This document shows positions 17,779 to 28,046 of a DNA stretch of 52,011 bases, piece after piece. A program made the translations under genes and the position numbers. Under the pieces are notes generated by a model, which searched no databases, had not been told where the DNA came from, and worked only from the letters and a program-made list of their open reading frames with translations. The DNA comes from a bacterium (GTDB taxonomy: Bacteria > Patescibacteriota > Saccharimonadia > Saccharimonadales > AWTP1-31). Location of the stretch: the NCBI GenBank assembly GCA_030426125.1, contig JAUHZB010000006.1, forward strand, positions 1-52,011. Direction: 5' to 3'. Position 1 is the stretch's first letter. Every line of letters starts with the position of its first letter.

Positions 17779-19962
17779 TTATCTGCTGGTCTCAGTAGTT
17801 TTTTCAGCTAAGTGACCCTTCTTCGGCATAGTAAAACCAAAAGTAGATCCTTTGTTCTCTTCGCTCTTAAATATTATCGCCCCACCTTGAGCAATTATGA
17901 CCTTTTTAGCCATAAATAGTCCTAGTCCAGTACCATCGGGACGGGCTTTCTTGGCATTTCCTGCTCTATAGAACTTGCTAAACAGATGATGTTGTTCGTT
18001 TTTCGGTACTCCTAGACCATCGTCAACAACTGTAAACTGGATACTATTACCTAGGTCCTCTAACTTCACTTCAATATGTCCGTCTTTAGGGGTGTAGTGG
18101 AGGGCATTATCTGTGAAGTTCATTATAACCTGCCGAATCTTGGTTTCATCTAGTGACATTACAGGGAATTTAGCTGGCTTTTTGTAAGTTAGCGTCTGAT
18201 TCTTACTATTAGCTACTTCTTGGAGTTGAGCCATTTCAGCCTCAATTACGTCAGCTAGCTGAGTTGGCTTATTCTCTATGACAAATTTACCAGTTCTAAG
18301 TCTAGAAACATTCAATAGGTCGGCTATAAGGTAAACCATCCTTTGACTACTTGAAAAGGCCTGATTAAGTAAGTCTTTTTGTTGCTTAGATATCTTGCCA
18401 ACGTCACCCTCAACGACCATGGATAGATAGCCTTTAACAGAGGTAAGCGGGGTTCTAAGCTGGTGAGAGGCCATACTGATGAATTCATCTTTAGTCTCAT
18501 CTAGTGCCTTTAGTTTTTCGTTGGCTTTACGGAGATCACGGGTAGCTTCATTTACTTTATCTTGCAAGGTAACTGTAAATTCTTGGATCTCTTCAAAACG
18601 TAGGGCGTTCTGGATGGCGATAACCAGCTCATTACTAATAATTTCAATAACCCGAATATCCTCTTTGCTGTAAGGATTTCCGCTTTTTTTACCCCCGAAG
18701 ATTAAGTAACCAATCTCTTGATGTGTAGAGCCAGTTGTGTACATCCTTTTTGCAACTGTAATATTTGACTCCAATAACTTCTTCTTTAATTTAGAATTCA
18801 CAGATTCAATTTCATCTGTGACGATTAACTTATGTCTTTGTTTATCCACTACATTAACCACCTCTACAATATCCTCCTGGTTTAACTCGATGTTACCGCT
18901 TCCAATGATTCTTTGTGGTATTTTCTTTGAGCCTTGAATACTAAACGCGCAAAACTCACACTTCATGGTTTCCTCAATTAACTCAGCGCTCTCCTGTAAC
19001 AAACTTTTTAATTCAATATTTCCTACTAGAACATTGTTTAGTGAGTTTAAAAATTGCTGAGGATCATAAGCATCTTGATAGAAAAGCTTATTGGAGACAC
19101 GATTGAAAAATTGTTTAATTTTTTCAAAACTAAATATTAATGGCACAACTAGTACAACAGATAGCACCTGTCTGGTTAATTCCTGATCAGGGGCATCAAA
19201 GATGTTATTCACCAAACCGAATAAACTTATACTGTAAATAAAAGCAAGTGTACCGATGATGAGAATATAGGCGACTGACCTTGCCACAGCAGCTTTAATA
19301 TCGAACATCTTTTTTGCAACAATAGCATATGCTATCAATCCTGAAAAAATTACTGAATACAACGGACTTAAAGTAACAAAGAACCTACTATCAAAAAATA
19401 TTGGAACAATAAAATTGCCCAATGGACCAATTGTGTACATCAAAATAACACCAAACAGGAAATACTGAAGCTGCACCCTCACACCCCCCTTAGCATTGAG
19501 GGTCCGTTTAATTAATAACACCAACCCGCCAAGAGCAAATATTAATGCGTGTGGAATAAAAAGAATCATGGCAGGACCGGGAACTGGTGAATTATTCTTA
19601 AAGTCAACAAATAAGAAAGAAGTTAATGCTGATATAGCAGTGATGATGGAATATGTTATCGCTATTATGTATCGTTTTTTCTTAAACAATCTGGATGATC
19701 CAGAGGGAAATACTCTTGACAATAAAAAGAAAAAAGTATTTTGTAAAACCACAAAAAGCATAATCCATCTTATCCAAACAAGAGTTGCCCCATCGTTAAC
19801 TGTATGTAATGAAAAATAAGTAGTTATAGACCAAAGCACTAAACTAACCGTTAAGCCTGCGAATAATTTACTTACTATACTTTTACTGTTCTTAATTAAT
19901 ACAACTAATGCTATTAGTGAGGTGGCAACTGTGCCAATAATCAAGATTCCGAATTCAATCAT
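17779..19962 (-). CDS. sensor histidine kinase with N-terminal multi-TM region and GAF-like segment
   Basis: DEFISMASHQLRTPLTSVKGYLSMV (H box), VIMNFTDNALHYTP, DDGLGVP, GTGLGLFMAK. Confidence 0.93.
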   Translation of the reverse strand: MIEFGILIIGTVATSLIALVVLIKNSKSIVSKLFAGLTVSLVLWSITTYFSLHTVNDGATLVWIRWIMLFVVLQNTFFFLLSRVFPSGSSRLFKKKRYIIAITYSIITAISALTSFLFVDFKNNSPVPGPAMILFIPHALIFALGGLVLLIKRTLNAKGGVRVQLQYFLFGVILMYTIGPLGNFIVPIFFDSRFFVTLSPLYSVIFSGLIAYAIVAKKMFDIKAAVARSVAYILIIGTLAFIYSISLFGLVNNIFDAPDQELTRQVLSVVLVVPLIFSFEKIKQFFNRVSNKLFYQDAYDPQQFLNSLNNVLVGNIELKSLLQESAELIEETMKCEFCAFSIQGSKKIPQRIIGSGNIELNQEDIVEVVNVVDKQRHKLIVTDEIESVNSKLKKKLLESNITVAKRMYTTGSTHQEIGYLIFGGKKSGNPYSKEDIRVIEIISNELVIAIQNALRFEEIQEFTVTLQDKVNEATRDLRKANEKLKALDETKDEFISMASHQLRTPLTSVKGYLSMVVEGDVGKISKQQKDLLNQAFSSSQRMVYLIADLLNVSRLRTGKFVIENKPTQLADVIEAEMAQLQEVANSKNQTLTYKKPAKFPVMSLDETKIRQVIMNFTDNALHYTPKDGHIEVKLEDLGNSIQFTVVDDGLGVPKNEQHHLFSKFYRAGNAKKARPDGTGLGLFMAKKVIIAQGGAIIFKSEENKGSTFGFTMPKKGHLAEKTTETSR

Positions 19963-20008
19963 TAGATATATTATAGTGTTAATGCTTGTTTTTAGAAAAA
20001 GTATTTTA

Positions 20009-21145
20009 TCAGGAATTAATTAACTTTTTAAAAAACTTATCTCTCGCTTCTTGAGTATCACCGTGATTAGGCTGTATATTTAATACTTCGTTGAATTTTA
20101 TATGCTTCCTTAAGCTTGGCATATCTTCAGATAATGCAATTCTTTTTGTTATATATGCAGCCAAACCACAAACGATATTTACTGTGCCGTACAGGTGAGG
20201 TCTTGAAACTAAAGTATTGCCGACTTCTGACAACGATTTAAAATTTCTGAAGGATATATGCTCTGGTCCCACTATTTTCATAGCATACTTGGCTTTATCA
20301 GATTCACTCATCTTTTTATGTAAAAGATCGTCTGTAATATCTCCCAACAAACCATGGAAAATATCAGCTTCTGGATGCAAGTCAAATCTTTCAATATCAA
20401 CTAAAATACTATCTTCCAAGCTAGTTAACATGACTACTGGTATTTTCGCTTTTTTGGCCTCAAGTCGTAATTTCACCTTCATAGAAAAGTCATCTACTAC
20501 ATCAAAAACGATATCAAGTTTGTTCATGCCAAAAATAAAATCGTTCAAATTATCGTCATTTAATCCCTTATCGAAAATTGACACTTCAGCATAGGGGTCT
20601 ATCTCATATATTTCCTGGGCAGTAACAACAGTTTTTTTCAATTCCACACTTGGAAGACCTACTCTTACTCTATTTAAATTGGTGGTTTCAAAAATATCCG
20701 TGTCAGCGACTTTTATGTTGCTTGAAATTCCACTATATATCAACGCTAGCGCTATTCCATTCCCAAATGATAATCCTGCTATTCCGGCATTAAAGTTTTT
20801 TAATATTTCTTTTTCCTTTTCCGTTATTAGGTGACTCGTGCGATTTGTCCTAAGATCGTAATACTCAGCATGAGGAAGCATGTGAAATAGTAAACCACTC
20901 CAAGGAAAATAAACATAATTACCGCACAAACCATCTGGACTTACTCTAGAATTCACAAATTCATCTAGTGCAAGCGGGTATTGTTCACTATTAATTAATC
21001 CGGGATTTTTTATTTCAAATGTTTCTCTAAGCTGAGATTTATAAATATCTCTAAAACCCCATAATTTCATGCTTTTTAATTTATCTAGTTGTTCTAAAGT
21101 GTACTTACCTTCTTCTAATATAAGCGGTTGAACTCTATCCTGCAT
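20009..21145 (-). CDS. ThiF/E1-like adenylyltransferase family protein
   Basis: AGIAGLSFGNGIALALIYSGI...VADTDIFETTNLNRVRVG...KTVVTAQEIYEIDPYAEV...DIVFDVVDDFSMKVKLRLEAKK. Confidence 0.85.
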   Translation of the reverse strand: MQDRVQPLILEEGKYTLEQLDKLKSMKLWGFRDIYKSQLRETFEIKNPGLINSEQYPLALDEFVNSRVSPDGLCGNYVYFPWSGLLFHMLPHAEYYDLRTNRTSHLITEKEKEILKNFNAGIAGLSFGNGIALALIYSGISSNIKVADTDIFETTNLNRVRVGLPSVELKKTVVTAQEIYEIDPYAEVSIFDKGLNDDNLNDFIFGMNKLDIVFDVVDDFSMKVKLRLEAKKAKIPVVMLTSLEDSILVDIERFDLHPEADIFHGLLGDITDDLLHKKMSESDKAKYAMKIVGPEHISFRNFKSLSEVGNTLVSRPHLYGTVNIVCGLAAYITKRIALSEDMPSLRKHIKFNEVLNIQPNHGDTQEARDKFFKKLINS

Positions 21146-21146
21146 C

Positions 21147-22679
21147 CTATTTTTCCTTTCTTACCCATTTCTGTTTAGTCCCCGGCCTAAAATACTCCGG
21201 GCTTTCGTATTCCCACAAAACAACATCTGGCTTTGCCTCATCGCCAATCATACCAAAGGTCTCCCTATATTCTGAACTCTCACTTAATAAAGCTTCGTGT
21301 AAGATTTTTTGTAACTTTTTAGTTAATTCTTCCGTTACTTTTTGGCCATACTTCATCTCTGCATGGATATTTAACTTTTGTCTACCTTTGTCTGTATAGT
21401 CAACATACATAGTGAATTTACCTGTGACAAGTTCCTCCAAATGACCGGCTTGTAACCCGCGTCGGATTGTATCTGGATAGATTAAGAAAGCATAATAGCT
21501 CACACTAAAGTCGTTTCTTTCATATACGTATACATAAGGTAGATTCCAGAGGGTTTCATTGAAGCTATACTTCTTAGACGCTTGATCGATGTCATAACCC
21601 AACTCTTTCATCGTTCTCTTTACCTGACTCCTATCGATGACTCCCCCATAATCTTTAAGATCGTATCTAACTAAAGGGATTCCACTATATGCACTACATA
21701 TCAGATTATCTCCGTCCTGCTCAAAGAAAAACAATTCAGGGTTATATTGAGTTAAAGTCGGCTGTTTAATAGGGTCTGGAAGTAAAGTCTTTAGCTTATT
21801 ATCGGATATTAAGGACCGCCTTACATATATACTCTCAGGGGTCTCATGCGACATAGTCCCTAAATCTACTGTTCCATAGTGATTTAAAGAGCTCTTATAT
21901 GGATCTTTTACGGATGTTTTCTTCAATACATAATCTCTGAAAGTTTCTGTAAATGCTTCCGCAGAATATACAACTCCTAAGTGATAATCTTCCCACTTAA
22001 TACCCTGTCTCTCGCCATCATCCAAAATATCTTTCAAAAACGGAGCATAAGCCCCGATTATCACTTGATCAAAACTACTGCCTAGTTGTTTTACTGCATT
22101 GATGACCTCTTGCTTGTGAATCCCTGGGGTAATCAAACTAAGATCATAGCCCCCATTTTCAGACACTATCTTCAGTGCTTCATATGTAAACAGTCCACCG
22201 ATCCACGCCCCCATCGGAAACGCTACAATGTACAAAGTACTCTTCTTGTTTATCTGAAAATTTGACCTTAAATATAACTCGGCCATCATTGCGTATTGCC
22301 AATCTTGTGATGTCTCCCTAGGAAAATAATATGGCTCACCTGTAGATCCAGACGTAGTGGATATCACCCACTGCCCATGATCAAATTCACCGTTCCAGCA
22401 TAATTCTTCTTTAGGGTACTTTCTTAAATAGTTATTTTTGTCTATTGTAGGTACTTTTTTAAAATCCTTAATACTGCGGATTTCTTGGTGTTTAATATTA
22501 TGATTCTTTAAGAAATCTTTATAAGCTGGGACGTTTTCGGCCATTTCATGAAACAGCTTTAAGGCTCTTCTTTCGCCCCTTTTTTGCCACAACTCTTCGG
22601 ACTCCGTAGCTAATCGATTATGTAATAATTCTGCACTTCTATAACCACGGGGCAAGAGTAATTTCGTCATATAAACCAA
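21147..22679 (-). CDS. PaaK-like adenylate-forming enzyme
   Basis: VISTTSGSTGEPYYFPR (P-loop), HYGTVDLG, SGIPLVRYDLKDYG. Confidence 0.8.
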   Translation of the reverse strand: MVYMTKLLLPRGYRSAELLHNRLATESEELWQKRGERRALKLFHEMAENVPAYKDFLKNHNIKHQEIRSIKDFKKVPTIDKNNYLRKYPKEELCWNGEFDHGQWVISTTSGSTGEPYYFPRETSQDWQYAMMAELYLRSNFQINKKSTLYIVAFPMGAWIGGLFTYEALKIVSENGGYDLSLITPGIHKQEVINAVKQLGSSFDQVIIGAYAPFLKDILDDGERQGIKWEDYHLGVVYSAEAFTETFRDYVLKKTSVKDPYKSSLNHYGTVDLGTMSHETPESIYVRRSLISDNKLKTLLPDPIKQPTLTQYNPELFFFEQDGDNLICSAYSGIPLVRYDLKDYGGVIDRSQVKRTMKELGYDIDQASKKYSFNETLWNLPYVYVYERNDFSVSYYAFLIYPDTIRRGLQAGHLEELVTGKFTMYVDYTDKGRQKLNIHAEMKYGQKVTEELTKKLQKILHEALLSESSEYRETFGMIGDEAKPDVVLWEYESPEYFRPGTKQKWVRKEK

Positions 22680-22743
22680 TTATACCTAGAATTATCAATA
22701 TGTCAGTTGTATATTACTCAACTACTTATGAAAACCCTCATAC

Positions 22744-22772
22744 TTTACATGTTATTGTTTTAGTTGTATAAT
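22744..22772 (+). promoter_or_regulatory. promoter for aminotransferase gene
   Basis: TTACAT-N17-TATAAT. Confidence 0.55.
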
Positions 22773-22811
22773 TCACAAATACTCGAATAATAATGATTTT
22801 CAAAAGTAAAC

Positions 22812-23951
22812 ATGTCTTTAATATCAAACAGACTAAATAATTTCGATAGTAGTGACTTCAGAGATGTCTTTTTAAGACAGCAATCAATAATTGATCCCAT
22901 CGATCTCAGCATAGGTCTCCCAGAGGATCTAACCCCTACCCCAATAAAAGAAGCTGGCATCAATGCGATAATGCAAGACAAGACCATATACACCCCTAGC
23001 AATGGTATACCTGAGCTAAGAGAAGCCCTATCTAACAAATTTAAGACTAAAAATAATATAAACGTAAGTCCAGAGCAGGTTGCGGTTGTCCCTGGGCTAA
23101 CAACTGGTCTGCTGCTTGTATATTTAGCTATTCTAGATCCTGGTGACGAAGTTATCGTTATGGAGCCAGCCTACCCACCATATACTTCGTTGGTTACTGC
23201 TATAGGCGGTAGGGTTGTAACCATCCCTACCTTTCCCTCTTTTCAGCCAGACATTCCATTAATTGAAGCAAGTATTACATCAAAAACTAAGGCTATAGTA
23301 GTTAACTCCCCTAACAACCCCACTGGTGCAGTTTACAGTAAAGAAACTCTGATAAAACTAGCTAAGATAGCTGATGAACACAATATATTGATTATCTCTG
23401 ATGAGATTTATGAACATTTTGTTTACGAAGGGGAACACTTCAGTATCGGAAGCATATACCCCAACACCATAACAATGAATGGTTTCTCGAAAGAATATGC
23501 AATGACTGGCTGGAGATTAGGCTACGTCGCTGGACCGCTTAAGATAATAGAAGCAATAAACGAACTTCAACAGTATATGGTCATGTCATCATCTTCTATA
23601 GCTCAATATGCAGCACTGGAAGCAATCAAGCAACCAGGCGGGCAGATGCGTAATAAATACCTAAAGAAACGTAACTATTTATTAAAAAGATTGACAGAAA
23701 TGGGTTATTCAGTTGAAGGAGCCCAGGGCGCATTTTATATGTTTATCCAAGCTCCGGCCGATATGGTCGATTTAGACTTTGTTGAAAAGGCCGCCGACCA
23801 TGATGTCCTAATCGTGCCCGGTAGGGCTTTTGCTAGCAGGCATGGTTATTTCAGAATTTCATATGGTAGCAGTATGGAAACGCTAGAAAAAGGTCTTGAC
23901 CAGATAGAGATAATTACCAGAGAGTTAAATAGCCGAAAAACTACTCTTTGA
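22812..23951 (+). CDS. PLP-dependent class I/II aminotransferase
   Basis: VVNSPNNPTGAVYSKE, ISDEIYEHFVY, MNGFSKEYAMTGWRLGYVAGP, FRISYGSS. Confidence 0.93.
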   Translation: MSLISNRLNNFDSSDFRDVFLRQQSIIDPIDLSIGLPEDLTPTPIKEAGINAIMQDKTIYTPSNGIPELREALSNKFKTKNNINVSPEQVAVVPGLTTGLLLVYLAILDPGDEVIVMEPAYPPYTSLVTAIGGRVVTIPTFPSFQPDIPLIEASITSKTKAIVVNSPNNPTGAVYSKETLIKLAKIADEHNILIISDEIYEHFVYEGEHFSIGSIYPNTITMNGFSKEYAMTGWRLGYVAGPLKIIEAINELQQYMVMSSSSIAQYAALEAIKQPGGQMRNKYLKKRNYLLKRLTEMGYSVEGAQGAFYMFIQAPADMVDLDFVEKAADHDVLIVPGRAFASRHGYFRISYGSSMETLEKGLDQIEIITRELNSRKTTL

Positions 23952-24003
23952 TGTAAACCAGACACTCAACCATATTCAATTTAACTATAGAGACCTACAA
24001 AGA

Positions 24004-24032
24004 TTGTCTTTAAAGACATTTTACTTTACTAT
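24004..24032 (+). promoter_or_regulatory. promoter with internal perfect palindrome, upstream of response regulator
   Basis: TTGTCT-N17-TACTAT; TGTCTTTAAAGACA palindrome at 24005-24018. Confidence 0.6.
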
Positions 24033-24038
24033 TTATTT

Positions 24039-24407
24039 ATGGCTAAAAAAATCGCAATAGTCGAAGATGACCTAGCTATCAGTACAATGTATCGGATTAA
24101 ATTCCAGCAAGAAGGCTATGATGTCGAATCTGCGGACAACGGTAAGGTCGGCTTAGAACTGTGCGGAAAAATGAACCCGGATATCGTCCTACTAGATTTA
24201 ATGATGCCCGAAATGACCGGTGAAGAAATGCTAACCGCAATGCGAAAAACCTCTTGGGGTAAAAACATAAAAGTAATCATCCTAACAAACATGGGTGAAC
24301 AAGAAATCCCTGAAAAAGTAAAACAACTAGATGTCACTTCGGTAATCCTTAAAGCCGATATGACCCCTAGGCAAGTAGCTGACGTAGTAAAAGGCGTAAT
24401 TAAGTAA
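24039..24407 (+). CDS. stand-alone CheY-like response regulator receiver
   Basis: IAIVEDDLAIS, IVLLDLMMPEMTGEEML, VIILTNMG, LKADMTP. Confidence 0.95.
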   Translation: MAKKIAIVEDDLAISTMYRIKFQQEGYDVESADNGKVGLELCGKMNPDIVLLDLMMPEMTGEEMLTAMRKTSWGKNIKVIILTNMGEQEIPEKVKQLDVTSVILKADMTPRQVADVVKGVIK

Positions 24408-24417
24408 CTCCTCTACA

Positions 24418-25743
24418 ATGAAAGTCGCCATATTAGGATACGGTACCCAGGGTAGATCTGCATACCAATATTGGAACAAAGGTAATGACATTACCATATG
24501 TGATCAGAATACAGACATAGATTTACCTAGTGACGTAGCAAAACAACTAGGCAATAATTACTTAGATAATCTTGAAAATTTCGACCTTATTGTCCGCTCC
24601 CCTTCAGTTCATCCCAAAGATATCATTAAAGCTAACGGCCAACGAATCAGCCGAAAAGTAACTACGGTAACTGAGGAATTCTTTAGAAACTGCCCAGCTA
24701 AAATAATTGGTGTTACCGGCACCAAGGGTAAAGGTACCACCTCTAGCCTAATCACTACAATCCTAAAAACAGCTGGCAAGACAGTTCACCTTGGTGGAAA
24801 TATTGGGGTACCACCGCTAGATATGCTAGATTATGAGATTCAATCTTCAGATTATGTAGTGCTAGAGCTAGCCAACTTCCAATTAATTGATCTAGGTGTA
24901 TCGCCTAGTATTGCAGTTTGCCTAATGGTAGTACCAGAGCATTTAGACTGGCATCGCGATATCGATGAATACATAGAGGCAAAACAGAATTTATTCCGAC
25001 ATCAAAGATCTAAAGATCTAGCAATTTACAACCGTCTAAATGTCCTATCCTGCGAGGTCGCCGAAGTATCGCCAGCTATGAAGATGTCATACGCCGTCCC
25101 GAATGAAGACCAAACAGGTGATGATCATAATGGCTGCTACGTAGAAGGCGACTCGATCTATATTGATGACCAAAAAGTGTGTCAAACTTCTGACGTTGCC
25201 CTCCTAGGAAGACATAACCTGGAAAATGCCTGCGCCGCTATTATGGCCACCTGGGAAATTATTGATCATGATCCAGAAATAATAATGAAAGCTCTGAGAT
25301 CATTCAAAGGAATGGAGTACCGACTTGAGCTCATAAGGGAACATCGGGGGGTGAAATACTATAATGATTCATTCGGTACAACCCCTGAAACTGCAATTGT
25401 GGCTATCAAAGCCATTCCTGGCCCCAAGATACTAATTGTTGGTGGCTCAGATAAAAAATCTAGCTATGACCAACTAGCCGAAGTTATTAAGCAAGAAAAT
25501 GTCAAAAAAGTAATTCAAATAGGAAAGATGGGACCGGTTATTGAAAAAGAGCTCCAGAGCATTGGTTTTACAGATGTTATTCCTGGCGGTACCTCAATGA
25601 AAGATATCGTGGAGACTGCCAGCCAACAAGCAGACGAAGGTGACACTGTGTTACTATCGACAGCTTGTGCCAGCTTTGACATGTTCAAAAACTACAAAGA
25701 TCGTGGCGATCAGTATAACCAAGCAGTCAGAAATTTAGCCTAA
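24418..25743 (+). CDS. murD: UDP-N-acetylmuramoylalanine--D-glutamate ligase
   Basis: IIGVTGTKGKGTTSSLI, VPEHLDWH, GRHNLENACAA, YNDSFGTTPETAI, GGSDKK. Confidence 0.92.
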   Translation: MKVAILGYGTQGRSAYQYWNKGNDITICDQNTDIDLPSDVAKQLGNNYLDNLENFDLIVRSPSVHPKDIIKANGQRISRKVTTVTEEFFRNCPAKIIGVTGTKGKGTTSSLITTILKTAGKTVHLGGNIGVPPLDMLDYEIQSSDYVVLELANFQLIDLGVSPSIAVCLMVVPEHLDWHRDIDEYIEAKQNLFRHQRSKDLAIYNRLNVLSCEVAEVSPAMKMSYAVPNEDQTGDDHNGCYVEGDSIYIDDQKVCQTSDVALLGRHNLENACAAIMATWEIIDHDPEIIMKALRSFKGMEYRLELIREHRGVKYYNDSFGTTPETAIVAIKAIPGPKILIVGGSDKKSSYDQLAEVIKQENVKKVIQIGKMGPVIEKELQSIGFTDVIPGGTSMKDIVETASQQADEGDTVLLSTACASFDMFKNYKDRGDQYNQAVRNLA

Positions 25744-25748
25744 TCTAC

Positions 25749-26417
25749 CTAATCTAACCCTGCCATTATCCGTTTAAGTTGCTTAGCAACCGGTAGTACC
25801 GGTTGAAGTACTGTAGCCTTGCCCGCTACAGTTTTCTGTATTTCTTCCTCGATCCAGTGGTAATGGGTACAGCCGAGCACAATAACATCGGCACCCTTTT
25901 GACAGGCATCCTTCATCTGCTTCTTAATAAGCTGATGCTCTACTTGGTTAGCTTCTATCATAGAAGACCATCTACTGCAGTCTGGCTCTAGAATATCTAC
26001 CTTCGATGCAAACTTTTCTTTGAGCCACTTATACCTATCGCTATCTAATGTTGCTGGAGTTGCACAAACCGCTATACAGTTATTCTTAGTTTGCTCAGCA
26101 GCCGTTTTTACCATCGGTTCCATGCCAATTAAGGGCACAGAAATAACCTTCCTTAGATGACTAATAATATTTGTGGTAACTGTATTACAAGCTATAACAA
26201 TAACTTCGCAGCCATCCTCTACCATTCTATGCAGTAATGGGGTTACTAGCTCTATCAACAGGTCTGGAGACTTGTTACCGTAGGGTATATTCTGAGTATC
26301 TTGAACAAGTTGTATTTGTATATTTTCCAAGTGTTCTTCTAAATAATTGGCAACGGATAAACCGCCAACTCCTGAATCAAAAACCCCAACCTGTATATTT
26401 TTCTTTTTAGGCTTCAC
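25749..26417 (-). CDS. murI: glutamate racemase
   Basis: IQVGVFDSGVGGLSV, NIPYG, VIACNTVTT, VLGCTHYHWI. Confidence 0.93.
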   Translation of the reverse strand: MKPKKKNIQVGVFDSGVGGLSVANYLEEHLENIQIQLVQDTQNIPYGNKSPDLLIELVTPLLHRMVEDGCEVIVIACNTVTTNIISHLRKVISVPLIGMEPMVKTAAEQTKNNCIAVCATPATLDSDRYKWLKEKFASKVDILEPDCSRWSSMIEANQVEHQLIKKQMKDACQKGADVIVLGCTHYHWIEEEIQKTVAGKATVLQPVLPVAKQLKRIMAGLD

Positions 26418-26722
26418 TATTGTTTAGTATATTTTAGTTGACGAAAAACAGCCAGTAGCACACCAAGTACCAACCAAAACAAAGCATAATATACCAAGCC
26501 TTGATCAAAATTTAGTCCAGCACTAAACTCCCCATTACCAGCAGGTACTCTGTACATCTCGAATAATCTAAATGGACCAAACCTTGCAGTTTGTATACCT
26601 TGCTCACTAGCCAACCTTGAGGCCAGACCTATGATTAAAGCAGCGAAGGTTAAAGCGCCAATTACAAGCATTGTTAAAATACTGGTAGCAAACCTACTTT
26701 TATTGTTCCTAAGCACCGCCAT
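26417..26722 (-). CDS. small two-TM membrane protein of the peptide/ABC operon
   Basis: Two hydrophobic helices; overlaps both neighbouring ORFs. Confidence 0.65.
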   Translation of the reverse strand: MAVLRNNKSRFATSILTMLVIGALTFAALIIGLASRLASEQGIQTARFGPFRLFEMYRVPAGNGEFSAGLNFDQGLVYYALFWLVLGVLLAVFRQLKYTKQ

Positions 26723-28046
26723 ATTTTCGTCTCCTATTTAACTCAATAATATAAATTAGAACCATAGCCAAAGCTGAAACTACTAACCAATTGATAAGCT
26801 GCTCAACAGCATTCTTGTCGGAGAAGCTAGCAACTCTAGGCAATAAAAAAATACTCGAAATAGCCAGCGCTGCCGACATAAATTGACTAGCCGTATCACT
26901 AACTCTAGGCACCAGTATGGTGCTCATCATGAGGCCAACGACTGAAGCAAATAGTTGAATAGAAAAATACATAACTATAAAAGTTATCGGGCTAACTGCG
27001 TAGCTAATTAAAGCTAGCAGTAAAGGCGCCCCAATAACTAACCCTAGCGTCGTTACGGCTATAAGTTCAGATTTAACTAAACCGCCTACCCCAGATAATT
27101 GAATAATTTCTGGGGGACAATAGCGAGCTATTACCCCACGAACATCGCAGGCGAAAGTCGCTGATAATATTGCAGTAAAAAATAGTAACTGGTAGGGATC
27201 TATGACCGCTTTACCTCGAGCAATAATAACCAGTGCACTAGAAAAACTAAGAGTTAAAGCTATCAGCAGTGATCCTTTAGTCCTCTTGTTACGCCACAAC
27301 TTCACAAGATACCAGCCCCAATATGGTATAACATTAGGAATAACAGATCTCGTTAAATGTCTAGGTGCCGACTCACCAATGCTCAGCCCACGCCTATACA
27401 ACTGCCAATGACCCAGAATTGGAGCTAGCAATATCAGACAGATAACCATAATAGTTCTGTTATTTTGATCAACTGTGGCCTGAAGTAAATTATCAAATAG
27501 CATACCAGTGGAGATAACAATAGAAATAAATAGCATATAACTAACATTCCTTTTCTTAAGCCTAATCAATAGACAGCCATAGCCAGAAAATAAGCCTAGC
27601 AACCAACCGCTTATTGCAATCACATTGGAAGCTAACATTACTGTAGCTGCTGAATTGATCACCAGTGACCCGAATACACCTACAAAGCTCAAGATAATTA
27701 TTATCGGGATCTCCATAGCCATCCAGCGGGAAAATTTTGTTATTCCCAGCATCTTTAGTATCCCACTATAGCCATAAACACTAGACTGATTACCGATAGA
27801 ATTCATGGCCATTACTACGAATCCGCCTATAATAAATCCAATCGCCAAAGACAAGCAAAAAATTACAGTATCAGGAAATCCAAATGGAAGTATTGCTCCT
27901 CTTACGGCTTTAGCTAAAACTGAGCCGAAGAAAATTGCAATAAACCCTCCGACTAGCAACTTCTTAACTACCGAAAACAACGGAGATAAACTTTGAGATG
28001 AAAAATGGACAATTAATACCGTTCTTATTATCGGCCAATTAAGCAT
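26709..28046 (-). CDS. polytopic membrane protein, probable ABC permease
   Basis: Many TM helices, next to and overlapping the ABC ATPase gene. Confidence 0.7.
   Translation of the reverse strand: MLNWPIIRTVLIVHFSSQSLSPLFSVVKKLLVGGFIAIFFGSVLAKAVRGAILPFGFPDTVIFCLSLAIGFIIGGFVVMAMNSIGNQSSVYGYSGILKMLGITKFSRWMAMEIPIIIILSFVGVFGSLVINSAATVMLASNVIAISGWLLGLFSGYGCLLIRLKKRNVSYMLFISIVISTGMLFDNLLQATVDQNNRTIMVICLILLAPILGHWQLYRRGLSIGESAPRHLTRSVIPNVIPYWGWYLVKLWRNKRTKGSLLIALTLSFSSALVIIARGKAVIDPYQLLFFTAILSATFACDVRGVIARYCPPEIIQLSGVGGLVKSELIAVTTLGLVIGAPLLLALISYAVSPITFIVMYFSIQLFASVVGLMMSTILVPRVSDTASQFMSAALAISSIFLLPRVASFSDKNAVEQLINWLVVSALAMVLIYIIELNRRRKYGGA

Noticed and set aside
22760-23038. 92-aa minus-strand ORF
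   Set aside because: Antisense to the start of the well-supported aminotransferase gene.
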